A stretch of 64,000 nt of DNA from Alcanivoracaceae bacterium (GCA_002706085.1 PAJO01000034.1:28212-92211); one strand, 5' to 3'. Counted from the first letter of the stretch, positions 26,435 to 35,270 are shown. Notes: a model not told the origin generated them from the letters alone. Numbers and translations: made by a program.

Positions 26435-27025
26435 TTACATTCCGAACAGACTTTTCTTCTGGGTCTTGCGGATTTCTTTCTCGTTCGCCCACTCGATGAT
26501 GCCGGTCTGGATGTTCATCAGCTTGAGGGTGAACTTGTAGTACACATCCTTGGTGCTGCCTTCACGCTTCACAATGGAAGAGAAGTTACCGTACATCATG
26601 AACTCGGCACCGATCTGACGACCCATCTGCGCAGCGGTGTTTGGATCCACCAGGCCGGATTCGCTCTGGTAGTCCAGCTGCTCACGCACGCTTTCCACCT
26701 TGGTCATGTCCACGAAACGGAACTTGCCCGAGTTAAGCAGTTTGGACTGGATGGTGTCGGTGATGGACTCAGTGTCGATGTGTTCGGTGGTCTTGTTCTT
26801 GATGCTGTCCACAAACACAACCGGACGACGGCTCTGGGTCAGCTGTACGATGGGCGGGAACACCAGCATGTCATCGACCATCTTGCTGGCAATCATCTGC
26901 AGGTCCGTTGAACCGAAATCGGTATTCACGGTTTCACGGGCCTGGGCATCGCCGTAGTCCACGGTGGAACAGCCGGACAGCGCCACAGCGGCACCCAGCA
27001 TGATCATGGTTAGTACACGTCGCAT
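26435..27025 (-). CDS. lpoB: LpoB, penicillin-binding protein activator lipoprotein
   Basis: The 196-residue protein has a lipoprotein signal (MLGAAVALSGCST) and the LpoB/CsgG-N-like domain: MIASKMVDDMLVFPPI, RRPVVFVDSIKNKTTEHIDTESITDTIQSKLLNSGKFRFVD, MGRQIGAEFMMYGNFSSI and ANEKEIRKTQKKSLFGM at the end. LpoB stands in the outer membrane and activates the peptidoglycan synthase PBP1B in E. coli. CAAGGAGAC lies upstream. It follows the ycfL-like gene, matching the ycfL-lpoB order of E. coli. Confidence 0.93.
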   Translation of the reverse strand: MRRVLTMIMLGAAVALSGCSTVDYGDAQARETVNTDFGSTDLQMIASKMVDDMLVFPPIVQLTQSRRPVVFVDSIKNKTTEHIDTESITDTIQSKLLNSGKFRFVDMTKVESVREQLDYQSESGLVDPNTAAQMGRQIGAEFMMYGNFSSIVKREGSTKDVYYKFTLKLMNIQTGIIEWANEKEIRKTQKKSLFGM

Positions 27026-27066
27026 TCTTGTCTCCTTGTTCCTTTTAGTCTCTCAAACGCGAGAGG

Positions 27067-27465
27067 TTATTCCTGTACCCAGATTTCAAAGCGCACGGCC
27101 GACGGGTTCGGGGCGATGGCCTTGATATTGTTCTGGCTGCGACCGGCCATCACCACCTGCCGCCAGGGTTGCGCTTCCGGCTGCAGTTCAAAGCCGTCGG
27201 CGTCAAAAAACTTCACCTTGTACTGAAAATCGAGCTGGAATTTCCAGTCGTTTTCCAGCGTGGCCTGCATGTAGAGCAGGTCTCCCACCTTTTTCTGCTT
27301 CAGGTCAGGCACGGAAATACGGCTGGAAAGCAGGCTGTTATTGGAATAGACCCTGGTAACCGTCTCTCCGTTCTCATCCACTTCCAGCTGCCCCATGTTG
27401 CTGGCCGAACAGGCCGTAAGAAGCAGCGCTACCAGCAGCGCCATCAATGGGCGGAATATCGTCAT
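27067..27465 (-). CDS. YcfL family lipoprotein (DUF1425)
   Basis: The 132-residue lipoprotein has a signal ending in LLLTACSAS and then the YcfL domain (LLSSRISVPDLKQKKVGDLLYMQATLENDWKFQLDFQYKVKFFDADGFEL...RSQNNIKAIAPNPSAVRFEIWV), an immunoglobulin-like beta sandwich. The function is unknown, but it is a steady neighbour of lpoB. Its start overlaps the preceding COG3014 gene by 4 bases, so the two are coupled. Confidence 0.88.
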   Translation of the reverse strand: MTIFRPLMALLVALLLTACSASNMGQLEVDENGETVTRVYSNNSLLSSRISVPDLKQKKVGDLLYMQATLENDWKFQLDFQYKVKFFDADGFELQPEAQPWRQVVMAGRSQNNIKAIAPNPSAVRFEIWVQE

Positions 27466-28829
27466 AAGGGTCCCTCCTGAACGGGTAACACGCGAGTTAT
27501 CAAGCGGCCGGGAATGGCCACGGCATGGATCACGGTGAGGCCCCGGTCTACTACCGGTACTGTCAACGTAGCATTGCCCTGAGGGGTGCTCAACAACAAG
27601 GTGTGTTCACCGGGTTCCAGGGTAAAACGGGTGGCCTGGGCATAGGCGGGCAACGTCAGCCAGCTGCGCTGGTCGGCCTGCTCACTGACCAGGTTATAGA
27701 TCTGGGTGCTCAGAGAGCCTATCAGACCGAAATTGTCGTTGGCCTGCTTCTGCACATTGTATTTGGCAGTGGCTCGCAGCGTCTGGCGTACCAGCATGCC
27801 GGGCATGCGTTCCTTCAGGTCCTTGGCTGCCAGGGCGCCCACATCCGCCAGCACCTGGGTTTCTCCCAACGGCTGGCTGGCACTGTCCAGCACCCGCAGG
27901 GTATTGGGCATGGGTTTGTCAGCCAGAGCATAGGTGGGGAAGGCGACGGAGAACAGACCATGCACGGTGGGGATTGGCAGACTGAACTCCTGACGGGGCT
28001 GGACGAAACCCTGCTCATAGATGACCGCGACCATGCCACCGTCGACCTTGCGGCGTTTCATTCGGTTGGAAACGCGCTCCACATCTTCCTTGAGCATGGT
28101 CGAGGAGGAGTGGATCTCCAAGGCTTTCTTGTAATCCACCAGGGCGTCGTTGTATTCGCCGTGAGCTTCCCAGAACAGGGCGGAAAGATAAAAGGTCCAG
28201 GCATTCTGGAAGCTGGCCTTTACATCGCCGGCCACCGCATTGAGCCCTTCGAAATAGCCATCAAACTGATTCAGATCGATGCTGTTTTCGTCAGCGTCTT
28301 CTTCCGCCTTGGCGATTTCCTTGTCGCGCTTGTTGGCGGCCACCTGCTGCTCAAGTGCCGCGGCGCGCAGTTCCACCGAGGTACCGGTGGCATCGCCGGC
28401 CGCCCAATAGTTGAGCGCCTGATATGCCCGAGTGAAGATCCGCTCGTAATCAGGTGCCACATAAGGGCGGGCATTGTCATTGGTTAGCATGGCCGTGCCG
28501 GTCGCCGCGAGGGAAGACACCTGGATTTTGGCGCTGGCATCTTCCTTGTCGTATTCCGCCACCGCACTGGCAAAGGCGTTGCGACTGGCCTCAGGCTGAT
28601 CGGTCAGCTGGCTGACACGACCCAGTTCCTGAAAATACAGTACACCATCCCCCCCGGCGGTGGACTGTTCCAGTTTGCCCAGTACTGCCGGGTTGGGCGT
28701 CTCGCTGGCCAGCGAGGTTTTCCATTTTTGTGCCTGGCTGGGATACGACACGAACAACGAGTTGGTCGCACATCCCGACAGTGCTGCTAGCAGCACCAGC
28801 GCCAGCCATCCCTTGGCTAGACTCATCAT
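27462..28829 (-). CDS. COG3014-type lipoprotein
   Basis: The 455-residue lipoprotein has a signal ending in LLAALSGCATN. Its N-terminal half is rich in helices with TPR-like spacing (YFQELGRVSQLTDQPEASRNAFASAVAEY, NDALVDYKKALEIHSSSTMLKEDVERVSNRMKRRK). The second half has beta-rich segments (MVAVIYEQGFVQPRQEFSLPIP, EPGEHTLLLSTPQGNATLTVPVVDRGLTVIHAVAIPG). Genes of this kind co-occur with ycfL and lpoB in many gammaproteobacteria, but the function is unknown. The two adjacent ATGs at 28829 and 28826 are both possible starts; the ribosome binding site is weak. Confidence 0.82.
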   Translation of the reverse strand: MMSLAKGWLALVLLAALSGCATNSLFVSYPSQAQKWKTSLASETPNPAVLGKLEQSTAGGDGVLYFQELGRVSQLTDQPEASRNAFASAVAEYDKEDASAKIQVSSLAATGTAMLTNDNARPYVAPDYERIFTRAYQALNYWAAGDATGTSVELRAAALEQQVAANKRDKEIAKAEEDADENSIDLNQFDGYFEGLNAVAGDVKASFQNAWTFYLSALFWEAHGEYNDALVDYKKALEIHSSSTMLKEDVERVSNRMKRRKVDGGMVAVIYEQGFVQPRQEFSLPIPTVHGLFSVAFPTYALADKPMPNTLRVLDSASQPLGETQVLADVGALAAKDLKERMPGMLVRQTLRATAKYNVQKQANDNFGLIGSLSTQIYNLVSEQADQRSWLTLPAYAQATRFTLEPGEHTLLLSTPQGNATLTVPVVDRGLTVIHAVAIPGRLITRVLPVQEGPL

Positions 28830-28852
28830 TTCCCGGTTGGTCCCCAAAATGT

Positions 28853-28893
28853 AAAAAGCCGAAGCAGGCAAGGTAGCCCGACTTCGGCTTTTT
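28853..28893 (-). terminator. Rho-independent terminator of serA
   Basis: AAAGCCGAAG (28855-28864) pairs with CTTCGGCTTT (28882-28891), with Ts or As on either flank. On the minus strand it follows serA by 50 bases and directly precedes the lipoprotein operon. Confidence 0.85.
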
Positions 28894-28942
28894 GTCGAGC
28901 AGGTCACACTCCACCCGCCCGATTACTGGCACTTCCTGTCAA

Positions 28943-30172
28943 TCAGAACAGCACGCGGGTACGGATAGTGCCCTCGATAGTGCGCAGTTTGTCCAGCGCC
29001 AGCTGGCTGTACTCTTTATTGACGTCGATCACCACATAACCAATGTCTTCATTGGTCTGCAGGTACTGACCACAGATGTTGATGCCATTCTCGGAGAAAA
29101 TGGTGTTGATCTGGGTGAGTACGCCGGGCACGTTCTTGTGAATGTGCAGCAGGCGGTGCATGTCCGGGTGGGCCGGCAGGGCCACTTCCGGGAAGTTCAC
29201 CGCACCCAGGGTGGCGCCGTTATCGGAGTAACGGGCCAGCTTTTCGGACACCTCGGTGCCGATGTTGACCTGGGCTTCCTGGGTCGAGCCACCGATATGC
29301 GGGGTCAGGATCACATTGTCGAATTCGCGCAGCGGGCTGACGAACTCGTCATCATTACCTTTCGGCTCTTCCGGGAACACGTCGATGGCGGCACCCAGCA
29401 GATGGCCGTCCTTCAGCGCTGCCGCCAGGGCATCAATGTCCACCACCTTGCCGCGAGCGTAGTTGATCAGGTAGCCCTTGGGTTTCATGGCGCGAATCTG
29501 CTCTTCCTTGATCATCCAGCGGGTGTCAGCAGTATCCGGCACATGCAGGCTGACCACGTCAGACTGACCCAGCAGGTCGTTCAGGTTGCTGACCTGCTCG
29601 GCATTACCCAGCGGCAACTTGGGAATCACGTCGTAGAACTTCACCTTCATCCCCATGGATTCAGCCAGCACCGACACCTGCGCGCCGATATTGCCGTAAC
29701 CCACGATACCCAGGGTCTTGCCACGAATTTCGTAGCTGTCCTTGGCCGACTTGAGCCAGCCGCCACGGTGGGCAGAGGCGTTCTTCTCGGGAATGCCACG
29801 CATCAGGTTGATAGTGTGGGCAATCACCAGCTCGGCCACGGAGCGGGTGTTGGAGTAGGGGGCATTGAACACCGGAATACCGCGCTTCAGGGCCGCCTTC
29901 AGGTCCACCTGGTTGGTACCGATACAGAAGCAGCCGACACCAATCAGTTTCTCCGCCGCAGCAAACACCTCTTCGGTGAGCTGGGTGCGGGAGCGGATAC
30001 CAATAAAATGGGCATCCTGGATCTTGTCCGTCAGATCGCTGCCAGTCAGGGCGGTGGGCAGCAGTTCCACGTTGGTGTAGCCGTGTGCCTTCAGGTTTTC
30101 CACGGCATTTTCGTGGATGCCCTCGAGCAGGAGAACGCGGATCTTGTCCTTCTCAAGAGAAGTATCGGCCAT
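28943..30172 (-). CDS. serA: D-3-phosphoglycerate dehydrogenase
   Basis: The 409-residue enzyme starts serine synthesis by oxidising 3-phosphoglycerate with NAD. Visible features are the N-terminal substrate domain (GIRSRTQLTEEVF), NAD-binding GIVGYGNIGAQVSVLAESMGMKVKFYD, catalytic HIGGSTQEAQ, and a C-terminal ACT domain (HIHKNVPGVLTQINTIFSENGINICGQYLQTNEDIGYVVIDV) for serine feedback. The length equals the E. coli protein. ATG 30172 places MADTSLEKDKIRVLLLEGIHENAVE at the start. It is divergent from a D-2-hydroxyglutarate dehydrogenase, a pairing known to be functional in Pseudomonas. Confidence 0.97.
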   Translation of the reverse strand: MADTSLEKDKIRVLLLEGIHENAVENLKAHGYTNVELLPTALTGSDLTDKIQDAHFIGIRSRTQLTEEVFAAAEKLIGVGCFCIGTNQVDLKAALKRGIPVFNAPYSNTRSVAELVIAHTINLMRGIPEKNASAHRGGWLKSAKDSYEIRGKTLGIVGYGNIGAQVSVLAESMGMKVKFYDVIPKLPLGNAEQVSNLNDLLGQSDVVSLHVPDTADTRWMIKEEQIRAMKPKGYLINYARGKVVDIDALAAALKDGHLLGAAIDVFPEEPKGNDDEFVSPLREFDNVILTPHIGGSTQEAQVNIGTEVSEKLARYSDNGATLGAVNFPEVALPAHPDMHRLLHIHKNVPGVLTQINTIFSENGINICGQYLQTNEDIGYVVIDVNKEYSQLALDKLRTIEGTIRTRVLF

Positions 30173-30315
30173 GATTGAAGTCTCGGTAGCCTGTGAAATG
30201 GGCGCGTATGTTAACATAGCGCGCTCAAATTGAGAGCAACCCGGCAGTCGGATTGCTCAAGTTGTCGTGAGAACGCCTCAAGATCGTGCGTTTTACCCCG
30301 CTCAGGAGACCCTTG

Positions 30316-31710
30316 ATGACCGCCCTTGCCCATGCCGCGCTGGAGCAACTGACTGATTTGCTTGGCAAACGCCTGCTCACCGATCCGGACAGCGCCGAGC
30401 GCTACGGGGTCGACTGGACCAAGGTGTGGGCCCCGGCCCCCTGTGCCATCGCGCTGCCGGAGACCATCGAGGAAGTGCAGCAGATCGTGGAAATCGCCAA
30501 CGAGCACGGCCTGCACCTGGTGCCGTCCGGTGGCCGCACCGGCCTGTCTGCCGGGGCCGTGGCGGCCAACAATGAGCTGGTGGTGGCCTTCGATCGCATG
30601 AACAAGGTGCTGGATTTCAACGAATTCGACCGCGCTGTCACCGTGCAGCCCGGCGTGGTCACCCAGCAGCTGCAGGAATTCGCTGAAGAAAAAGGCCTGT
30701 TCTACCCGGTGGATTTCGCCTCCGCCGGCTCCAGCCAGATCGGTGGCAACATCGGCACCAACGCCGGCGGCATCAAGGTGATCCGCTACGGCATGACCCG
30801 CGACTGGATCACCGGCCTGAAAGTCATCACCGGCAAGGGTGAACTGCTGGAACTGAACAAGGGGCTGATCAAGAACGCCACCGGCTACGACTTCCGTCAC
30901 CTGTTTATCGGCTCTGAAGGCACCCTGGGCCTGGTGGTGGAAGCCACCGTCAAACTCACTCGCCAGCCGAAAGACCTGACCGCCCTGGTACTGGGCGCGC
31001 CGGGCTTCCGCGAAGTGATGAGCATCCTGCATGCGTTCCAGCAGGACATCGACCTGACCGCCTTCGAATTCTTCTCCGACAAGGCCATGGCCCACGTACT
31101 GGCCCACGGCGTGCCGAAACCCTTCGACACCGAGTGCCCTTTCTACTGCCTGCTGGAATTCGAACAGCTCTCCGAGCAGGTGGGCGAGCAGGCCATGGCC
31201 ATCTTCGAGAAATGCGTGGAAGAAGGCTGGGTACTGGACGGCGTCATGAGCCAGTCCCTGCAACAGCTCGATCAGCTGTGGCAGCTGCGTGAGCGCATCT
31301 CCGAATCCATCGCCCCGCACACTCCGTACAAGAACGACATCTCCGTGAGCATCGCCAAGGTGCCGGACTTCGTGGAAGACGTGGACACCGTGGTGCAGGA
31401 CGCCTACCCGGATTTCGAAATCGTCTGGTTCGGCCACATCGGCGACGGCAACATGCACCTCAACATCCTCAAGCCGGCGGACCTGGCCAAAGAAGACTTC
31501 TTCGCCAAGTGCAACAACGTCTCCAAGTGGGTGTTCGAGATCGTGGAGAAGTACAACGGCTCCATCTCGGCCGAGCACGGCGTGGGCATGACCAAGAAAC
31601 CCTACCTGGAATACTCCCGCAGCCCGGAAGAAATCGCCTGCATGAAAGCCGTCAAGCAGGTGTTCGATCCCAACAACATCATGAACCCCGGGAAGCTGTT
31701 TGATGTTTGA
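30316..31710 (+). CDS. FAD-linked D-2-hydroxyglutarate dehydrogenase
   Basis: The 464-residue protein has the FAD_binding_4 domain (LHLVPSGGRTGLSAGAV, GVVTQQLQEFAEEKGLFYPVDFASAGSSQIGGNIGTNAGG, LFIGSEGTLGLVVEATVKL) and the C-terminal FAD-oxidase domain with the metal or substrate site HIGDGNMHLNI and SAEHGVGMTKKPYL. SerA reduces 2-oxoglutarate to D-2-hydroxyglutarate as a side reaction, and in P. stutzeri this enzyme regenerates 2-oxoglutarate. The divergent position beside serA fits that coupling. ATG 30316 gives a start consistent with the family. Its stop overlaps the next gene. Confidence 0.9.
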   Translation: MTALAHAALEQLTDLLGKRLLTDPDSAERYGVDWTKVWAPAPCAIALPETIEEVQQIVEIANEHGLHLVPSGGRTGLSAGAVAANNELVVAFDRMNKVLDFNEFDRAVTVQPGVVTQQLQEFAEEKGLFYPVDFASAGSSQIGGNIGTNAGGIKVIRYGMTRDWITGLKVITGKGELLELNKGLIKNATGYDFRHLFIGSEGTLGLVVEATVKLTRQPKDLTALVLGAPGFREVMSILHAFQQDIDLTAFEFFSDKAMAHVLAHGVPKPFDTECPFYCLLEFEQLSEQVGEQAMAIFEKCVEEGWVLDGVMSQSLQQLDQLWQLRERISESIAPHTPYKNDISVSIAKVPDFVEDVDTVVQDAYPDFEIVWFGHIGDGNMHLNILKPADLAKEDFFAKCNNVSKWVFEIVEKYNGSISAEHGVGMTKKPYLEYSRSPEEIACMKAVKQVFDPNNIMNPGKLFDV

Positions 31711-32404
31711 TGATGCCATCACCCTGAACCGCGACGACGATGGCTACGTGCACCGCTGGATCGACGGCTCCCCCATTGATATCCCGGTAGGCAAGGTCGT
31801 GTGCGTGGGTCGAAACTACGTCGACCACGCCCGCGAGCTGGGCAACGAGGTACCGGAATCCCCAATCCTGTTCATGAAGCCGGCCACTGCCCTGGCCAGC
31901 CTGCATGAACCGGTGGTAATCCCGACAGGGCAGGGGCCGGTGCATCATGAAGTGGAAATGGTGGTGCTGATCGGCAAACGCATCCGCAAGGAAACCGATC
32001 TGGAGAACATTCGCTTCAGCATCGCCGCCTACGGCGTCGGTCTGGATCTGACCCTGCGGGCACTGCAAAACCAGCTAAAGGAAAAAGGGCTCCCCTGGGA
32101 ACGGGCCAAGGCCTTCGACGGCGCCGCCCCGGTATCCGGCTTTATCGATGCCCGCGGCATCTCCGTGCGCCAGAACCTGGATGTGACCCTGGAGATCAAC
32201 GAGGAAGTGAAACAACACGGCCACACCGGCCTGATGCTGTTTCCCACCTTCGAACTGCTGGCCGAAATCAGCCAGACCTTCACTCTGGAACCCGGCGACG
32301 TGGTCTTCACCGGCACCCCCGCCGGCGTCGGCCCGCTGAACAGCGGCGACAAGTTCACTGCTCGACTGGGCAACATCATTCAGGTGTTCGGCACCGTCAC
32401 CTGA
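31703..32404 (+). CDS. Fumarylacetoacetate hydrolase family protein
   Basis: The 233-residue protein has the FAH fold: KVVCVGRNYVDHARELGNEVPESPILFMKPATAL, metal-binding HHEVEMVVLIGK, KAFDGAAPVSGFI, and FELLAEISQTFTLEPGDVVFTGTPAGVGPL. Relatives are oxaloacetate decarboxylases/tautomerases or acylpyruvate hydrolases (YcgM/FAHD1 type). The ATG at 31703 overlaps the end of the upstream gene by 8 bases, so the pair is cotranscribed; a link to 2-oxo-acid clean-up is inferred. Confidence 0.92.
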   Translation: MFDDAITLNRDDDGYVHRWIDGSPIDIPVGKVVCVGRNYVDHARELGNEVPESPILFMKPATALASLHEPVVIPTGQGPVHHEVEMVVLIGKRIRKETDLENIRFSIAAYGVGLDLTLRALQNQLKEKGLPWERAKAFDGAAPVSGFIDARGISVRQNLDVTLEINEEVKQHGHTGLMLFPTFELLAEISQTFTLEPGDVVFTGTPAGVGPLNSGDKFTARLGNIIQVFGTVT

Positions 32405-32405
32405 G

Positions 32406-32576
32406 CGTAGGAGCGTCGCTTGCGGCGCGATTCCACGACCAGGATCAAAAGCGTTCTCACCACAGAGGGCAAAGAGGTCACCGAGAAAACAGGTTTTCAC
32501 TCTGTGTGCTCTGTGACCTCTGTGCTAAATATCGTTTTTCAGATTTGGGTATCGCGCCGCGAGCGACGCTCCTACG
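32406..32576. repeat. GTAGGAGCGTCGC-type inverted repeat
   Basis: Arms 32406-32431 and 32551-32576 are 26-bp inverted copies (GTAGGAGCGTCGC followed by GCGGCGCGAT). The loop has its own inner pair: CACCACAGAGGGCAAAGAGG at 32459-32478 against a diverged complement at 32500-32526. The arms match those at 57911 and 60179, but the loop differs. Confidence 0.8.
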
Positions 32577-32648
32577 GAAAGGGGGAGGCTTGAATCGGGC
32601 TTTTCCCGGAAATCCGTGATGAACCCAATATAAACCCCCTGAAAGCAC

Positions 32649-33767
32649 TCAAGGCAGCCAAGCCTGCACTACGCAAGCAACAACATAGCGCGTATTACGT
32701 CCTCCACCCGGCAATTTCTCAAGGCATCCTTTTTCCAACAAATCCGCCAGATCCCGGGTCGCGGTTGCCTTGCTGACTTTGGCCAGAGACTGGTATTTGC
32801 GCGCGTTGATACCGTGCTCAAATTCTTCGCCTGCAGTATCCAGTAACCGGTTAAGCACCTTGATCTGGCGCTCGCTCAAGACGGTGGTGGCATGGCGCTG
32901 CCAGAAGCGGGTTTTATCCAGCACCCAGTCGATGCTTGCCAATGCATCTTGCAAGGCCGCTTCCAGTGTTTCCAGAAACCAGACCAGCCAGCCGGTGATA
33001 TCCAGCTCACCTTTCTGGGTTTGCTCAAGGTGATCATAGTAGGCGCTGCGCCTTGCCATGATGGCGGCGCTGAGGGAATAGAAACGCACAGACTGACGTT
33101 CTGCCTGTGCAAGAGCCCGGTCGGTTACCGCGCGGGCCAGTCGCCCGTTGCCGTCGTCAAAGGGATGCAGGGTAACCAACCACAAGTGCGCCACGCCTGC
33201 TCGCGTTAACGCATCCATCTCAACCGGCGGCTGATTGAACCAGTCCACAAACGCTGCCAGCTCTTTCTCCAGCCTGTCGCGAGGCGGGGCTTCGAAGTGC
33301 ACCTTACGCCCTGAGACCACTTGCATGGGCTGTTCACCACGCAAGCTGCCGATATTGATGTTAGCCAGCGACACTGCGCCTTCGGGGAACAGCATGGCTT
33401 GCCAATGGCAGAGCTGTTCGAGCGACAAGGCGGTATCCGGCTGACGGGTGGCTTCCAGCAGCAATGCCACCAGCGAATCCGAAACCGGAGTAGCGCGGTT
33501 CACCACGCCAGCCTGCTCCAGGCCCAACTGCCGGGCCACCGAAGAACGCACGGAGCCCACGTCCAGATGCTCGCCTTCGATTTCACTGGTGCGGATGGCA
33601 TTCTGAATCAGGGCGTCCATCTCCACCTCCAGATCTGCCTGTTCTGGAGTAGCTTCAGCCCGACCCAGTAACCGCCCCTGCAGCAGGCGAATATTGTCGA
33701 GCCAGGGCTTTAGCTTGCTCGCATCCCAGCGGAAATGGGGCCAATCCGGTTGTTCCCAGATATACAT
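32649..33767 (-). CDS. Fic/DOC family protein with internal inhibitory helix and winged-helix C-terminus
   Basis: The 372-residue protein has an N-terminal DUF4172-like region (MYIWEQPDWPHFRWDASKL). Next comes an inhibitory motif TSEIEG at residues 60-65 fitting [ST]xxxE[GN], the Fic core with HPFDDGNGR at 201-209, and a C-terminal helix-turn-helix-like part (VLSERQIKVLNRLL...KYQSLAKVSKATATRDLADLLEKGCL). Fic proteins transfer AMP or related groups to target proteins; the Glu of the inhibitory helix keeps the site off. No antitoxin gene is adjacent, which fits a class with internal inhibition. The C-terminal domain could bind DNA and regulate its own gene; a matching operator candidate lies directly upstream. 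Confidence 0.93.
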   Translation of the reverse strand: MYIWEQPDWPHFRWDASKLKPWLDNIRLLQGRLLGRAEATPEQADLEVEMDALIQNAIRTSEIEGEHLDVGSVRSSVARQLGLEQAGVVNRATPVSDSLVALLLEATRQPDTALSLEQLCHWQAMLFPEGAVSLANINIGSLRGEQPMQVVSGRKVHFEAPPRDRLEKELAAFVDWFNQPPVEMDALTRAGVAHLWLVTLHPFDDGNGRLARAVTDRALAQAERQSVRFYSLSAAIMARRSAYYDHLEQTQKGELDITGWLVWFLETLEAALQDALASIDWVLDKTRFWQRHATTVLSERQIKVLNRLLDTAGEEFEHGINARKYQSLAKVSKATATRDLADLLEKGCLEKLPGGGRNTRYVVACVVQAWLP

Positions 33768-33829
33768 GAGCCGAATAACCTGCTTTTTTGGATCATATTG
33801 TGAGCCGATTATGCATCAGATTCGGCTCA
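33767..33829. promoter_or_regulatory. Three TGAGCCGA half-sites upstream of fic
   Basis: TGAGCCGA occurs at 33767-33774 and 33801-33808, and its complement TCGGCTCA at 33822-33829. The last two make a 29-bp dyad (33801-33829). All lie in the fic promoter or start area, so an autoregulatory operator is plausible. Confidence 0.55.
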
Positions 33830-33926
33830 TTAACCAACCCTGGCTCTGGATTTCGGCAACCTCGGTCTCTACCCCGTTGCCCCCCCCTACAGCAGGTAAC
33901 CCGCCTTTCCATTCAACTGACCTGCG

Positions 33927-35270
33927 TCAGAAACCCCACGCGCTGTCAGATTTCTCTGGCTCTTCCCAGCTCACACCATTGTCGCGAAGATAGCGAAGCA
34001 GGGGCCCATAACCCTTGCTGGTGGCGGTCTTGATGGCATAGTTCGCCCAGGTGTCCAGGTCGGCCCCGGCCTCGTGCAGCAGCTTGACCATGTGCGTGTA
34101 GCCCATGTCGGCCGCGTAGGGCAGTGCTGAATTCAATGCCTTTAGTGGCGGATTTTCGGTTTTCAGGTGCTGCTCCAATGCCGCCGCGTAACCGCTTTCA
34201 CAGAGCTGTCGCAAGGTCAGCGAGCCCGCTGAAAACTGTTCCCGTTTCACCTCTTCATAAAAGGGCAGAACATCAAACCGGAAACGGGGCGGGTGGCCGT
34301 ACAAGGCGACAAAATGACGGATGAAGGTCAGCAAGCCTCGTCGATGGTTGGCGTAGCGCTTTAACAGCGACACGGCATCCTGTGTTCTGCCGGTGACCAG
34401 GGCCCGCAAGAGGTAAGGCTCGCTTTCTATCGCCACCGCCAGTCGATCATCGAGCAGGGCAGCGATGGCGGCCTGTTCACCCTGGGCTTCACGAAGGTAG
34501 CGAAACTGTCGCTCTGTGAAACCCAGCATCACGCCGGGCGCCAAAAACGGTTTCCACTCTGCGCCAGCAATAAAATGGTAGCGAGCCACCGCTTGCTGCA
34601 CGCTTGGGGGCTGCGGAGCAAAGCTTTCGTCAAACAATGACAACAGAGTCGATTGCGGATCACGGCCCCGCTGTTTTTCCTGGTAATCGCTGCCGGCACG
34701 AAACAGCTCATTGTCATACAGGGCGCACAGCTCTTGCTCCGCCAGCAAACCGCTTTTGACATAACTGCGCAGCAAAGCCACCGGGACTTTGTCCATGACG
34801 TCGACAATGCCTTGTGGCTTTAACCGGAAGGCTGCCAGACAGTCACGATCCAAAGAGGCCTGCAACCCCTGCACCAGCACCGCAATAAAATCATTCGGCG
34901 AGCCAATCAGCGCGCCATGCAGCTGCTGGATAAACTCGGATGCCGCCAGTCGCATCAGGTCATCCCGCTCCGACAAAGTCCAGCTCTCGACAATCTCCGC
35001 GTCGGACAACAGCACATACTCCAGCGTGCTGAAACTGGATGCCCCGTCATGGTGACCCTCTTCATGAACATGCGCGATCTGACTATCGTCATACGACACG
35101 CGATGCAGATAACGGTGCGTCGGCTTGAGAAAGCCCGCGATATAACTGGCTCGGGTGGCCAGAATGCCGGATTGGCTGGCCAGGTCACCGAACAAGTCGC
35201 TGCTATGGGAAGGCGATTCTGTACAGAGGGTCTCGCAATCTGAAAGGTGATACGCCGAATACTGGCCCAT
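33927..35270 (-). CDS. Ankyrin-like repeat protein, function unknown
   Basis: The 447-residue soluble protein has no signal peptide or membrane segment. The C-terminal 80 residues look like degenerate ankyrin repeats (NPPLKALNSALPYAADMGYTHMVKLLHEAGADLDTWANYAIKTATSKGYGPLLRYLRDNGVSW). The first part has no family that I can name; HVHEEGHHDGASS is a His-rich stretch and many Leu-rich helices follow. It stands alone between fic and the TonB receptor operon, with 134 bases to the next gene. It could be an intracellular or secreted interaction protein, but nothing nearby says which. Confidence 0.75.
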   Translation of the reverse strand: MGQYSAYHLSDCETLCTESPSHSSDLFGDLASQSGILATRASYIAGFLKPTHRYLHRVSYDDSQIAHVHEEGHHDGASSFSTLEYVLLSDAEIVESWTLSERDDLMRLAASEFIQQLHGALIGSPNDFIAVLVQGLQASLDRDCLAAFRLKPQGIVDVMDKVPVALLRSYVKSGLLAEQELCALYDNELFRAGSDYQEKQRGRDPQSTLLSLFDESFAPQPPSVQQAVARYHFIAGAEWKPFLAPGVMLGFTERQFRYLREAQGEQAAIAALLDDRLAVAIESEPYLLRALVTGRTQDAVSLLKRYANHRRGLLTFIRHFVALYGHPPRFRFDVLPFYEEVKREQFSAGSLTLRQLCESGYAAALEQHLKTENPPLKALNSALPYAADMGYTHMVKLLHEAGADLDTWANYAIKTATSKGYGPLLRYLRDNGVSWEEPEKSDSAWGF

